NCBI GenBank assembly: GCA_035532415.1
Contig: DATKRB010000023.1
Span: 62,001-126,000 of the forward strand
DNA: 64,000 nt
Reading direction: 5' to 3'
Origin: DATKRB01 sp035532415
Lineage (GTDB): Bacteria; Actinomycetota; Acidimicrobiia; Acidimicrobiales; RAAP-2
Under the pieces are notes generated by a model that did not search any database, was not told the DNA's origin, and worked only from the letters and a program-made list of their open reading frames with translations. This document shows, one piece after another, positions 54,350 to 64,000 of this stretch. The number at the start of each line of letters is the position of its first letter. Position 1 is the first letter of the stretch. A program made the translations under genes and the position numbers.

Positions 54350-55633
54350 GTGGACACGTCGAGCCCGGGTGCAGCCGGGGCCATCGGAGGGGCGGCACCC
54401 AAGGTCGTGCTCGGGGTCAGCGGGGGCATCGCCGCGTACAAGGCCGTGGAGGTCTGTCGCCGGCTGGTGGACGCCGGGGTGCACGTCGTCCCGGTCCTCA
54501 CGCCGTCTGCGACCAGGTTCGTCGGTGAGGTCACCTTCTCGGCGCTCGCCTCCGAGCCCGCGCAGAGGAGCCTGTGGGACGAGGGCTCGCCGATCCCCCA
54601 CACCGCGCTGGGCCAGCAGGCCGACCTGGTCCTGGTCGTGCCCGCCACCGCCCACCTGCTCGCCCGCTACGCGGCCGGCCTGGCCGACGACCTGCTCACG
54701 GCCACGCTGCTGGCCACCCGGGCGCCGGTGATCGTCTGCCCGGCGATGCACACCGAGATGTGGGAGCACGCGTCGGTTCAGGAGAACCTCGCCACGTTGC
54801 GGCGCCGGGGCGTCCTGGTGGTGGAGCCCGAGGAGGGACGTCTGGCCGGGGGGGACCGGGGAGCCGGCCGGCTGGCCGATCCGGCATCGATCGTCGCCCG
54901 GGTTCTCGAGGTGCTCCGCGGGGTGGCCGCGGCCGGCACGGGAGCGGCCACCGGCTCCGGCGACCTGTCGGGCCACCGGATGGCGGTCAGCGCCGGCGGG
55001 ACCCGCGAGCCGCTCGACCCGGTCCGCTTCCTGACGAACCGCTCCTCGGGGAAGCAGGGTCATGCACTGGCCGAGGCGGCCGCCCGGCGAGGGGCCACGG
55101 TGACCCTGGTCACCGCTTCGGCCCTTCCCGTCCCCCCCGGGGTCACCGGGGTGCACGTGGAGACGGCCGCCGAGATGGAGAGCGCCATGCTGGAGGCGGC
55201 GGCCGAGGCCGACGTGGTGGTGATGGCGGCCGCCGTCGCCGACTTCCGCCCCAAGACGTCTGCGCCCCGCAAGCTGACGAAGGACGAGGGCATCCCGGAC
55301 CTGGTGCTCGAGCCCACCCCCGACATCCTGGCGGCGCTGGCCGCCGGCCGCCGGCCGGGGCAGGTGCTCGTCGGGTTCGCCGCGGAGACCGACCAGGTTC
55401 GCGAGCGGGCTCGCCGCAAGCTCACCCGCAAGGCGGTCGACCTGCTGGTGGTGAACGACGTGACGGCCGAGGGGGCGGGCTTCGACCACGACACGAACGT
55501 GGTCACCATCATGGGCGCCGACGGCGAGGAGGTCGACCTGCCCCTGATGTCGAAGCTCGCAGTGGCCGATGCCGTTTTGGATAGGGTGAAGGCCCGGTTC
55601 GGCCAGCAGTGGTCCGGATCGGCCGGCAATTGA
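54350..55633 (+). CDS. coaBC: Bifunctional CoaBC: phosphopantothenoylcysteine synthetase/decarboxylase
   Basis: Two steps of coenzyme A synthesis. The CoaC half has the FMN loop LGVSGGIAAYKAVEVCRRL, the catalytic histidine in SPIPHTAL, ADLVLVVPATAHLLARYAAGLADDLLT and CPAMHTEMW (histidine replacing the usual asparagine, as in mycobacteria). The CoaB half starts near residue 205 with VSAGGTREPLDPVRFLTNRSSGKQG, then VMAAAVADFRPK and the LTRKAVDLLVVND lid. Length is 427 residues. GTG 54350 lies 31 bases after rpoZ; the open frame inside rpoZ is rejected. Confidence 0.93.
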   Translation: MDTSSPGAAGAIGGAAPKVVLGVSGGIAAYKAVEVCRRLVDAGVHVVPVLTPSATRFVGEVTFSALASEPAQRSLWDEGSPIPHTALGQQADLVLVVPATAHLLARYAAGLADDLLTATLLATRAPVIVCPAMHTEMWEHASVQENLATLRRRGVLVVEPEEGRLAGGDRGAGRLADPASIVARVLEVLRGVAAAGTGAATGSGDLSGHRMAVSAGGTREPLDPVRFLTNRSSGKQGHALAEAAARRGATVTLVTASALPVPPGVTGVHVETAAEMESAMLEAAAEADVVVMAAAVADFRPKTSAPRKLTKDEGIPDLVLEPTPDILAALAAGRRPGQVLVGFAAETDQVRERARRKLTRKAVDLLVVNDVTAEGAGFDHDTNVVTIMGADGEEVDLPLMSKLAVADAVLDRVKARFGQQWSGSAGN

Positions 55634-55670
55634 TGCGGGATACCGGCGAACCACCCAGGGAGCAGGCGAC

Positions 55671-56863
<1,193 letters not shown>

Positions 56864-56867
<4 letters not shown>

Positions 56868-58765
56868 CGGAGCCGGCTCCGGCGTCCGGGGGTCGGGGCG
56901 AGGCGGGCCTCCGGGTCGTTCCCGTCCTTCCCGACGTGCCGGCGCTGGGCCGGACGTTCGACTACCTCGTGCCCGCCAGGTGGGACGGGGAGGTCCGCAC
57001 CGGCACGAGGGTCCGGATCGCCCTCCACGGGCGCCGGGTCGGTGGATGGGTCGTGGCGGACCGGAGCGTGCCCCCTCCCGGCGTCGACCTGCGCCCCCTG
57101 GCCGGATTGTCGGGTTGGGGACCACCCGCGGGTGTGATCGACCTGGCCAGGTGGGCCGCGTGGCGTTGGGCCGGGCCCGTTGCCGCCTTCCTGCGGACCG
57201 CCTCACCGGACCGCAACGTCGCGTCCGTTCCCGTGCCCCCTCCCTACGTGGCACCGATCGCCCCCGGCCCCGGGGGCCCGGCGCGGGCGGGAGAGGCGGA
57301 GCTCCGTTCCGCGGCCGAGGAGGCGTTCGCCCGGGTGGACGTGCCGACCATGCTCCGGGTTCCCCCGGCCACCGACCTCTTGCCGCTGGTGGAGGAGGTG
57401 GTGCGCCGCGGGGCTCCGACACCCAGCCCCGGCGGGGCTCCGACACCCAGCCCCGGCGGGGCGGTTCTCGTGCTGGTTCCGAACCTCGGGTGGGCGGACC
57501 GCCTGGCGACGAGGTTGGCTCGCCGTGGCGTACCCGTCGCCTCGGGCTGGGACGAGGCGGCGGCGGGCTGGCCGGTGGTGATCGGGTCGCGTGCTGCCGC
57601 CTGGTCGCCGGTCCCGCGTCTGCGCGCCGTCGTCGTGCTCGATGCCCACGACGAGGCCTATCGCGAGGAGCGGGCACCGACATCGACCGCGTGGGAGATC
57701 CTGGTGGAGCGGGCCCGTCGCGAGGCCGTCCCCTGCCTGCTGGTCTCGCCCTGCCCTTCCGTCGTGCAGCTGCACCGCACCAGGCTTCGGACGGTGAGCC
57801 GGCCGCTCGAGCGCGGCGGGTGGCCGAGGTTCGTGGTCGTCGACCGGCGCGGGGCCGACCCGCGGACCGGGCTCCTGTCCGAGGAGCTGGTAGCCGCCGC
57901 GCAGCGGCAGGTCGCCGCGGGCGGTCGGGTGGTCTGTGTGCTGAACCGGACCGGACGGGCCCGGTTGTTGGCCTGCGCGTCGTGCGGCGAGCTGGCCCGT
58001 TGCGAGCATTGCGCCCGCTCCGTCGAGCAGGTCGAGCAGATCCTCCGTTGCCGGGGTTGCGGGGAGGAGCGACCCCAGGTGTGCGCGTCGTGCGGATCGA
58101 CGAGATTGCGCGTGCTGCGGCCGGGCGTGGCCCGGCTGCGCGAGGAGCTCGAGGCCCTCCTCAGGGTGCCGGTGCGTGAGGTTTCCGGTCCCGGCGTCCC
58201 CGCCAGGTCGGCGCCCGGGGAGGGTGAGGACGCCGGAGACCCGGGCGGGTCCGCGGTCCTGGTCGGCACCGAGGCGGTGCTCCACCGGGTACGGCAGGCC
58301 TCCCTCGTGGCCTTTCTCGACTTCGACCAGCACCTGTTGGCCCCGAGGTTCACCGCCGGCGAGGAGTCGCTGACATTGCTCGCCCGTGCCGGGAGACTGG
58401 TGGGCGGCCGGTCCGACGACGATCGGGGGACCCCGAGCGCGGTGCTCGTCCAGACGAGGCTCCCGGACCACGAGGTGCTGGGCGCCGCCGTGCGCGGGGA
58501 TCCCGGACTGTTGGCCCGGCCCGAGCTTGCCCTGCGCCGGGAATTGTCGCTGCCCCCGGTGGGCGCCATGGCGCTCGCGTCGGGGACCGGAGCAGGGGAG
58601 TTCGCTGCGCAGGCCGCCGCCGGGGGCGGCACCGAGGCGGCGGACCTCGGCGACGGTCGCTGGCTGTTGCGGTCGGCCACGACGCGGGAGCTCTGCGATG
58701 CCTTGGCCCGGGTCCCCCGTCCCCGCGGGCGCCTCCGGGTGGAGGTGGACCCGACGACGGTGTGA
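56864..58765 (+). CDS. priA: PriA-like primosomal protein lacking intact helicase motifs (start uncertain)
   Basis: Replication restart protein of the actinobacterial type. The N-terminal 3'-DNA-binding domain is VVPVLPDVPALGRTFDYLVPARW. The zinc cluster has four CxxC pairs (CASCGELARCEHC, CRGCGEERPQVCASC). The Walker A loop of true PriA is absent, and the DEEH box reads LDAHDE, so ATP-driven unwinding is unlikely. No ATG, GTG or TTG lies between the metK end and the conserved N-terminus; CTG 56864, overlapping the metK stop as CTGA, is the best start, and GTG 56936 would cut into homology. A 24-base duplication lies at 57410. Confidence 0.85.
57410..57457 (+). repeat. 24-base tandem duplication in priA
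   Basis: Two perfect copies at 57410 and 57434 code Gly-Ala-Pro-Thr-Pro-Ser-Pro-Gly twice in a linker of the PriA-like protein. Confidence 0.95.
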
Positions 58766-58859
58766 GATGCCCGCTGATCCGCCTGTGTGCCCGCCCCGGT
58801 CCGCGTTCGATGCCGATGCCGGTGTGGGGCCTCCGCCCCGACGGAGGCAATTACCCAAT

Positions 58860-58865
58860 TACCAT
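58860..58865 (+). promoter_or_regulatory. def -10 element (leaderless type)
   Basis: TACCAT ends six bases before GTG 58872; an AATTACC direct repeat surrounds it. Confidence 0.5.
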
Positions 58866-58871
58866 GGTGCG

Positions 58872-59408
58872 GTGGCCACGTACCCCATAAGGCTATACGG
58901 CGACCCCGTCCTCCGGCAGCCCACCCGCGAGGTGGCGGAGATCGACGGCTCCGTCGCCAAGTTGGTGGCCGACATGATCGAGACGATGTACGCGGCCCCG
59001 GGTATAGGTCTGGCGGCCAACCAGGTGGGGGTCCAGCGTCGCCTTTTCGTGTACGACATCGGCGAGGGCCCGCGGACGGTGATCAACCCCCGGATCGTCG
59101 AGAGCACCGGTGAATGGGCCTACGAAGAGGGCTGCCTCTCGATCCCGGGCCTCAGCTGGGACGTGGTCCGGCCGAACGAGGTGCACCTGATCGGCCTCGA
59201 TCTGGAGGGCAACGAGGTGTCCATCGAAGCCGACACGCTCGAGGCGCGGTGCTTGCAGCACGAGATCGACCACCTCGACGGCGTCCTGCTCGTCGAACGC
59301 CTCGACGAGGACCAGCGGCGCGAGGCGCGTCGGGTGCTCCGGGCGCGCGCCCTCCTGCTGCCCGTCGGGCCGGATCCCGATGGGCTCGCCGAGCCGAACC
59401 GCCCGTAG
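58872..59408 (+). CDS. def: Peptide deformylase
   Basis: Fe/Zn hydrolase removing N-formyl groups from nascent chains. GIGLAANQVG, EGCLSIPGLSWDV (cysteine ligand) and HEIDHLDGVLLVERL (histidine ligands and glutamate) are all present. Length is 178 residues. GTG 58872 is six bases after TACCAT and matches the family start (VATYPIRLYGDPVLRQP). The stop is TAG. It pairs with fmt next door; the two enzymes add and remove the same formyl group. Confidence 0.95.
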   Translation: MATYPIRLYGDPVLRQPTREVAEIDGSVAKLVADMIETMYAAPGIGLAANQVGVQRRLFVYDIGEGPRTVINPRIVESTGEWAYEEGCLSIPGLSWDVVRPNEVHLIGLDLEGNEVSIEADTLEARCLQHEIDHLDGVLLVERLDEDQRREARRVLRARALLLPVGPDPDGLAEPNRP

Positions 59409-59433
59409 CGCGCGCGAGCTTCGGGGGAGTGCC

Positions 59434-60330
59434 GTGTCGACCCGCATCGCGTTCCTCGGGACGCCCGCCGCCGCCGTCCCGTCGCTCGAGGCGCTGGTGA
59501 GGGCAGGGCACTCCGTCTCCCTGGTGGTGAGCCGACCGGACCGCCGCCGGGGCAGGGGGTCGGGGATCTCGCCCAGCCCCGTGAAGGAGGCTGCCCTGCG
59601 ACTGGGCCTCGTGGTCACCGACCGCCTCGAGGACGTGGTGGACGTCGGGGTCGACCTCGGCGTGGTGGTTGCCTACGGCCGGATCATCCCGGCGGCGGTG
59701 CTCCACCGGGTGCCCATGGTGAACCTCCACTTCTCGCTGCTGCCGCGGTGGCGGGGGGCGGCACCCGTCGAACGGGCGATCCTCGCCGGCGACCGGACGA
59801 CGGGCGTCTGCCTGATGACGGTGGAGGAAGGTCTCGACACAGGGCCCGTCCACGCCCGGGTGGAGGTACCGATCGGACCGGAGGAGACGGCCGAGGAGCT
59901 CCGGGAGCGCTTGGCCGGACTGGGGGCGGACGTGCTGGTGCAGGGCCTCAAAGGTGTCCTCACCCGGGGCCCGGGGGCGCTCCCCGAGCCTGAGCCCCAG
60001 ACGGGCGAGACGACCTACGCGGCCAAGATCACGCCGGGCGAGCGCGAGCTGCACTGGGAGGACCCGGCCGAGCGGCTCGACCGGGTGGTGCGGATCGGCG
60101 GGGCGCGTTCGACCTTCAGGGGACGGCGGCTCCGCGTCCTGCGCGCCGTGCCGATCGACGGCGGCGGGCCGGCCCGGGCCGAGCCGGGCACGCTGATGGG
60201 CACCTCGGTGACGGCGGGGACCGGTGCGCTCGAGCTCCTGCAGGTACAGCCCGAGGGCTCCCGCCCGATGACGGCCGCGGACTGGCTGCGCGGTGCCCGT
60301 CCCGTCGAGGGCGAGAGGCTCGGCGGCTGA
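59434..60330 (+). CDS. fmt: Methionyl-tRNA formyltransferase
   Basis: Formylates initiator Met-tRNA using 10-formyl-tetrahydrofolate. RIAFLGTPAAAVPSLEALV, VVAYGRIIP, the catalytic block VNLHFSLLPRWRGAAPVERAILAGD, EGLDTGP and the C-terminal OB domain TYAAKITPGERELHWEDPAERLDRVVR are present. Length is 298 residues. GTG 59434 has GGGGGAG upstream. Leaderless mRNAs depend on formylated initiator tRNA at the start codon, so def and fmt are of interest in this genome. Confidence 0.95.
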   Translation: MSTRIAFLGTPAAAVPSLEALVRAGHSVSLVVSRPDRRRGRGSGISPSPVKEAALRLGLVVTDRLEDVVDVGVDLGVVVAYGRIIPAAVLHRVPMVNLHFSLLPRWRGAAPVERAILAGDRTTGVCLMTVEEGLDTGPVHARVEVPIGPEETAEELRERLAGLGADVLVQGLKGVLTRGPGALPEPEPQTGETTYAAKITPGERELHWEDPAERLDRVVRIGGARSTFRGRRLRVLRAVPIDGGGPARAEPGTLMGTSVTAGTGALELLQVQPEGSRPMTAADWLRGARPVEGERLGG

Positions 60331-60598
60331 CGACCCTTGCGGCCCTTGCGTCGATCGACTCCCATTGCCCGGCCCCAGAGTTCATGATCGGCGCGCTGTC
60401 GCAGATCACCGAGAACATCCGCCTGGGATTTCTCGACGTCGTTGCCACCCCGGCGAGCCGACGTTAGCCTCCATCGAAATTGCCGGTATCGAATATGCAA
60501 CACGGGGGCCATGTGCTCGGGGCGGTACCTCGAGTGGCTTTGCTCGATCGTCGCTCGGGTCGCGTGGAGACCGATGGTGGGAGCGAAAGGGAGCGACG

Positions 60599-61408
60599 AT
60601 GATCGACCTGGGTCTTGGGGGGAAACGTGCGGTCGTGTCGGGAGCGGGGTACATCCCCGAGCGGGCCGGCCACGGACGGCACAGCGCGCTGAAGCTCGCG
60701 GACGCCGGGGCCACGGTCGCCTGCATCGACATCGACGCGGGCAGGGCGAGCGGGATCGTCACGGAGATAGGGGCAGCGGGGGGCAAGGCGTTCCCCGTCG
60801 TGGCGGACATGACCGACCGGGGCCAGGTGGAACGGGCGCTCGACGAAGCGGTCGCCGGCCTGGGTGGGATCGACGTGTGCGTCGACATCATCGGCAAGGC
60901 CACGTGGGACAAGGTGGAGGACTTCACCGAGGAGGACTGGGGCTGGTCGATCCAGAACAACCTGACCCAGGTCTTCCACTTGTTCCAAGCCGCCGGCCGG
61001 CACATGGTCCGCCAAGGGGCAGGTGGCTCCATGGTGGCCCTCGCCTCGGTGGACGGGATCGCGGCCGCGGCGTACCACGCCGCGTACGGGGCGGCGAAGG
61101 CCGGTGTGATCTCGCTGGCCAAGACCTTCGCCTACGAGCTGGGGCGGTACGGGATCCGGGTCAACGCGGTGGCCCCCGGCAACGTCGGAGGCGGGAACGA
61201 GGACCAGCCCGAGGGCCACTACGCGGTCGACTCGATCAACCCACTTGCCGCGCCCCGGGGCAGCGACATCGCGAACGCCGTCCTGTTCCTGTCCTCGGGG
61301 CTCGCTGCCCGGATCACCGGACAGACACTCGTCGTGGACGGGGGCGCCACCGTGAAGGCGCTCTGGGACATGGACGCCGAGAGCATCTCCGCCTACCGCC
61401 GGTACTGA
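60599..61408 (+). CDS. Short-chain dehydrogenase/reductase with unusual cofactor loop
   Basis: SDR of 269 residues. The cofactor loop reads SGAGYIPERAGHGRHSALKLADAG, longer than the standard TGxxxGxG. CIDIDAGRASG suggests NAD preference through the aspartate after the second strand. The catalytic serine is in VALASVDG, the Tyr-Lys pair is YGAAKAG, and RITGQTLVVDGGAT closes the chain. ATG 60599 has AAAGGGAG seven bases upstream. It precedes a CaiB-type CoA-transferase, a common pairing in CoA-ester catabolism; the substrate is unknown. Confidence 0.85.
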   Translation: MIDLGLGGKRAVVSGAGYIPERAGHGRHSALKLADAGATVACIDIDAGRASGIVTEIGAAGGKAFPVVADMTDRGQVERALDEAVAGLGGIDVCVDIIGKATWDKVEDFTEEDWGWSIQNNLTQVFHLFQAAGRHMVRQGAGGSMVALASVDGIAAAAYHAAYGAAKAGVISLAKTFAYELGRYGIRVNAVAPGNVGGGNEDQPEGHYAVDSINPLAAPRGSDIANAVLFLSSGLAARITGQTLVVDGGATVKALWDMDAESISAYRRY

Positions 61409-61532
61409 GCGGGACTGAGGAGCGGGCCGGCATGGCGTCGCTAGGATCTCGACGCGCGGCACGAGCCGAGGTGCCCGTGGGCCCCGTCGACTCCGGACCG
61501 GGGGGTTGTAACGGCCGAATGGAGGGATCGCG

Positions 61533-64000
61533 TTGCGACAGCTGCTGAGCGGGATCAGGGTGGTGGAGCTCGCAGAGGGGATCGCAGGGAGCTACTGCGG
61601 GAAGCTGTTGGCCGACCTGGGCGCCGATGTCGTGAAGGTGGAGGCTCCCTCGGGGGACCCGCTCCGCCACGAGCCTGGCCCTGTCGGGTCCGATGGCCTG
61701 TACCGCGGCGGTGCGTTCCTCCATCTCAACACCAACAAGCGCAGCACCGTCATGGACCCGGCGACCGCCGCCGGCCGGGATCGTCTCGGACGCCTCGTCG
61801 CGCGGTCGCAGCTCGTCATCGAGTCGACAGGGCCCGGCCGGCTCGACACCTGGGGGCTCACCTGGGATGCGATTCGGCAGCGATCGCCCGGGGTCTCCGT
61901 CGTCAGTATCAGCGGCTTCGGCGCCACCGGACCTTACGCGCAGTACCGGTGGGACGACCTCGTCGTCCAGGCCGTCGGCGGCGCCCTGCTGCTGCAGGGG
62001 CGCAAGGACCAGGACCCACTCCGCCTGCCTGCCCACCTCGGGTTGTACTTCGTCGGGAGCATGGCGGCGCTCGGCGGGCTGGCGGCGGTGGTTCTGACCG
62101 GATCGGGTGGGGACGGCTCCTTCGTCGATTGCGCCGCGGTGGAAGCGCTGGCCACGCTGCCCGCTCGTCAGGCCCCGTTCCTCGCCTTCCAGTACCGCGG
62201 CTGCGTGCCTGCCACGTCGGGGCTGAGCTCGTCGAGCGGCGAAACGCTCATCCCGACGGGCGTGTACCCCTGCGCCGACGGCTACATGGCGATGATGTCG
62301 ACCCCGCAGCAGCTCGACGAGATGCTCGAGGTCCTCGACGACGACGACCTGAGGGCGGCGTTCGCCAGGCCCGACGCCTTTGAGCGGGGCGAGACCAAGG
62401 AAGCGGTCGACGCCGCCCTGTACCCCTGGCTGCTCGAGCGCACCCGCGCCGAGGCGACGGCGGCCGCCCAACGGGTCGGTTGGCCGTTGGCCGGGATCAA
62501 CACGCCTGACGAGGTGCTCGCGGCCGACCATCTCCACCAGCGGGGGTTCTGGGTTCACGCCGACGATCCCGGAGCCGGTTCGATCGACCTGCCCGGGCCG
62601 CCGTGTGTGTTCGCCGAAGGGGGATGGAAGCTGCGGCGGCTCGCACCGGGCCTCGGGGAGCACGACGCCGAGATAGCCGCCGAGCTCGAGGCAACGACGG
62701 AGGAGGCCGCCCGCCCCGAGCCCCTGGGCCTCGCCGGTGCCGCGACGACCGGATCTCGGCGGCTCCCGCTCGATGGGATCCGCGTGCTCGACATGACCAC
62801 GGTGTGGGCGGGGCCCTACGCCACCATGCTCCTCGCCGACTTGGGCGCCGAGGTGATCCGGGTCGAGAACCCCTGGGTGCTGCCGCCCACGACCAAGGGC
62901 TACCACGCCCGACCGGTCATCACGAACCTCGGGTTCCTCGGATCCCTGTACGGCCCGCCCGGCGCCGGCCGACCCGACCGACCGTGGAACCGCCACGCCA
63001 TGAACAATTCGCTGGCCCGCAACAAGCTGTCCTGCACGGTCGACACCCGCCGCCCGGAGGGCCGCGAGCTCCTGATGCGGCTGGCCGAGCGCTCGGACGT
63101 GTTCATCGACAACTTCAAGGCCAGCGGCCTCGCCCGCATGGGGATCGCGCTGAGCGAGCTGCAGGCCCGCAACCCGCGCCTCGTCGTCGTCCGGATGCCG
63201 CCCGCGGGGACCACGGGGGACTGGTCGGGTTACACGGGGTTCGGTGCCCAGTTCGACGGGCTCACCGGCCTGATGTCCCTGTGCGGGCACCGCGGGTCCG
63301 ACCTCACGGCCAGCCCGGCGACCACGTACATGGACGGCGCCTCCGGCCCCGGCGCCGCCTTCGCCACAGTTGCCGCGCTGCGCTACCGGGAGCGGACGGG
63401 ACGCGGGCAGGTGGTTGAGCTGGCCCAGAGCGAGAACGTGCTCAACCACCTGGGGGACGTGTTCGTCGACTGCCAGCTCGGGGTCGAGCCGGAACGGATG
63501 GGGAACCGGGACCAGTGGCTCGCCCCGCAGGGCCTGTACCGCTGCCTGGGCGAGGATCGCTGGCTCGCCATCTCGGTGGGTGACGACGGTGCCTGGCGCG
63601 CCCTGGCCGGCGCCATGGGCCGCCCGGAGCTCGGGCAGGATCCGCGGTTCGCCGACGCCGCTTCACGCCGCGCCCGTCACGACGAGCTCGACGCGCTCAT
63701 CGGCGCGTGGGCGGCGGACCAGGAACTGCTCGAGGCTTTCCACACCCTTCAGGAGGCGGGCGTGACCGCCGGCCCGCTTCTCGACGACGGGCTGTTCGCC
63801 GACGACCCCCAGCTCCGGGACCGGGGATGGCTGCGCCCTCTCGAGAGCCTCGACGTCGGCACCCACCTGCATCCGGGCTTCGCCTTCCGCGGCGTGCCCC
63901 AGGCCTGGCGCCGGGGCTCGCCGACCCTCGGGGAGGACAACGAGTACGTCTACAAGGAGATCCTCGAAGTCTCCGACGAGGACTACGAACGCTACCGCGA
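61533..64000 (+). CDS. Two-domain CaiB/BaiF family CoA-transferase (3' end outside window)
   Basis: Class III CoA-transferase with two fused CaiB-type halves. Half one (residues 1-370) has IRVVELAEGIAGSYCGKLLADLGADVVKVE and NTNKRSTVMD. Half two starts near residue 413 with IRVLDMTTVWAGPYATMLLADLGAEVIRVE and has RNKLSCTVD, TTYMDGASGPGAAFATVAALRYRERTGRGQVVELAQSE and GVTAGPL. Where half two has MDG with the catalytic-type aspartate, half one reads HLGLYFVGS without it. TTG 61533 is the start because GGAGGG lies six bases upstream and homology starts at once. The frame is open to the right edge. Confidence 0.85.
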   Translation, partial: MRQLLSGIRVVELAEGIAGSYCGKLLADLGADVVKVEAPSGDPLRHEPGPVGSDGLYRGGAFLHLNTNKRSTVMDPATAAGRDRLGRLVARSQLVIESTGPGRLDTWGLTWDAIRQRSPGVSVVSISGFGATGPYAQYRWDDLVVQAVGGALLLQGRKDQDPLRLPAHLGLYFVGSMAALGGLAAVVLTGSGGDGSFVDCAAVEALATLPARQAPFLAFQYRGCVPATSGLSSSSGETLIPTGVYPCADGYMAMMSTPQQLDEMLEVLDDDDLRAAFARPDAFERGETKEAVDAALYPWLLERTRAEATAAAQRVGWPLAGINTPDEVLAADHLHQRGFWVHADDPGAGSIDLPGPPCVFAEGGWKLRRLAPGLGEHDAEIAAELEATTEEAARPEPLGLAGAATTGSRRLPLDGIRVLDMTTVWAGPYATMLLADLGAEVIRVENPWVLPPTTKGYHARPVITNLGFLGSLYGPPGAGRPDRPWNRHAMNNSLARNKLSCTVDTRRPEGRELLMRLAERSDVFIDNFKASGLARMGIALSELQARNPRLVVVRMPPAGTTGDWSGYTGFGAQFDGLTGLMSLCGHRGSDLTASPATTYMDGASGPGAAFATVAALRYRERTGRGQVVELAQSENVLNHLGDVFVDCQLGVEPERMGNRDQWLAPQGLYRCLGEDRWLAISVGDDGAWRALAGAMGRPELGQDPRFADAASRRARHDELDALIGAWAADQELLEAFHTLQEAGVTAGPLLDDGLFADDPQLRDRGWLRPLESLDVGTHLHPGFAFRGVPQAWRRGSPTLGEDNEYVYKEILEVSDEDYERYR

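Noticed and set aside
60331..60598. Possible promoter (TTAGCC 60464, TATCGA 60487) and lower-GC patch before the SDR gene
   Set aside because: The spacing is acceptable but both hexamers are weak; I see no RNA gene, repeat or transfer scar in this 268-base gap.

Overview
This window is about 64 kb of very GC-rich chromosome with almost no non-coding space; no gap between genes exceeds about 270 bases. Gene content and order point to the phylum Actinobacteria (Actinomycetota), probably a deep lineage such as Acidimicrobiia. The lineage is an inference. It rests on a division cluster with SepF, YlmE, YggT and DivIVA but no ftsA, an actinobacterial integration host factor, a Bpa/PafE-type proteasome activator, a PriA without an intact helicase motif, and the order mihF-gmk-rpoZ-coaBC-metK-priA-def-fmt. 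I see no tRNA, rRNA, insertion sequence, prophage or CRISPR array. It looks like a core chromosomal segment.

Layout: (1) 1-14140 is the wall and division cluster: murE (cut by the left edge), mraY, ftsW, murG, murC, murB, ftsQ, ftsZ, a YggS-family PLP protein, sepF, a YggT protein, divIVA, then a DksA/TraR zinc protein, lspA and an rluD-type pseudouridine synthase. murF and murD are not at their usual places. (2) 14173-18856 holds regulators and single genes: a sigma-70 family factor, a histidine phosphatase, an Rrf2 regulator, a phosphodiesterase-like protein, Bpa and a class III cyclase with a YHS tail. (3) 19007-27142 has dnaE, two proteins of unknown function, a YyaL/DUF255 thioredoxin-like protein and a short-chain dehydrogenase. 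(4) 27182-33023 is a menaquinone block (menE, menB, menA, menH, menD). (5) 33062-37654 has tyrS, a lipoprotein, a flavin reductase-like gene, small or unknown genes and a prepilin peptidase. (6) 37733-43313 is the shikimate operon aroC-aroK-aroB-aroQ followed by an M24 peptidase, efp and nusB. (7) 43416-52945 is the pyrimidine operon pyrR-pyrB-pyrC-carA-carB-pyrD-pyrF behind a PyrR-type RNA hairpin. (8) 52978-60330 runs mihF, gmk, rpoZ, coaBC, metK, priA, def and fmt. (9) 60599-64000 is a catabolic-looking pair, a short-chain dehydrogenase and a two-domain CaiB CoA-transferase cut by the right edge.

Expression signals: at 16 transcription-unit heads a -10-like hexamer (TANNNT or CANNNT/CAATGT) sits only 6-8 bases before the start codon, as expected for leaderless transcription. 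Genes inside operons are joined by ATGA or GTGA overlaps. The most unusual element is at 34872-34956: a 17-base tandem repeat that builds a ladder of four overlapping six-codon ORFs, each stop overlapping the next start, between a lipoprotein gene and a flavin reductase-like gene. Other regulatory points are a shared bidirectional -10 element between menE and menB, and a structured ftsZ leader. Short in-frame tandem duplications recur in linkers of several essential genes.
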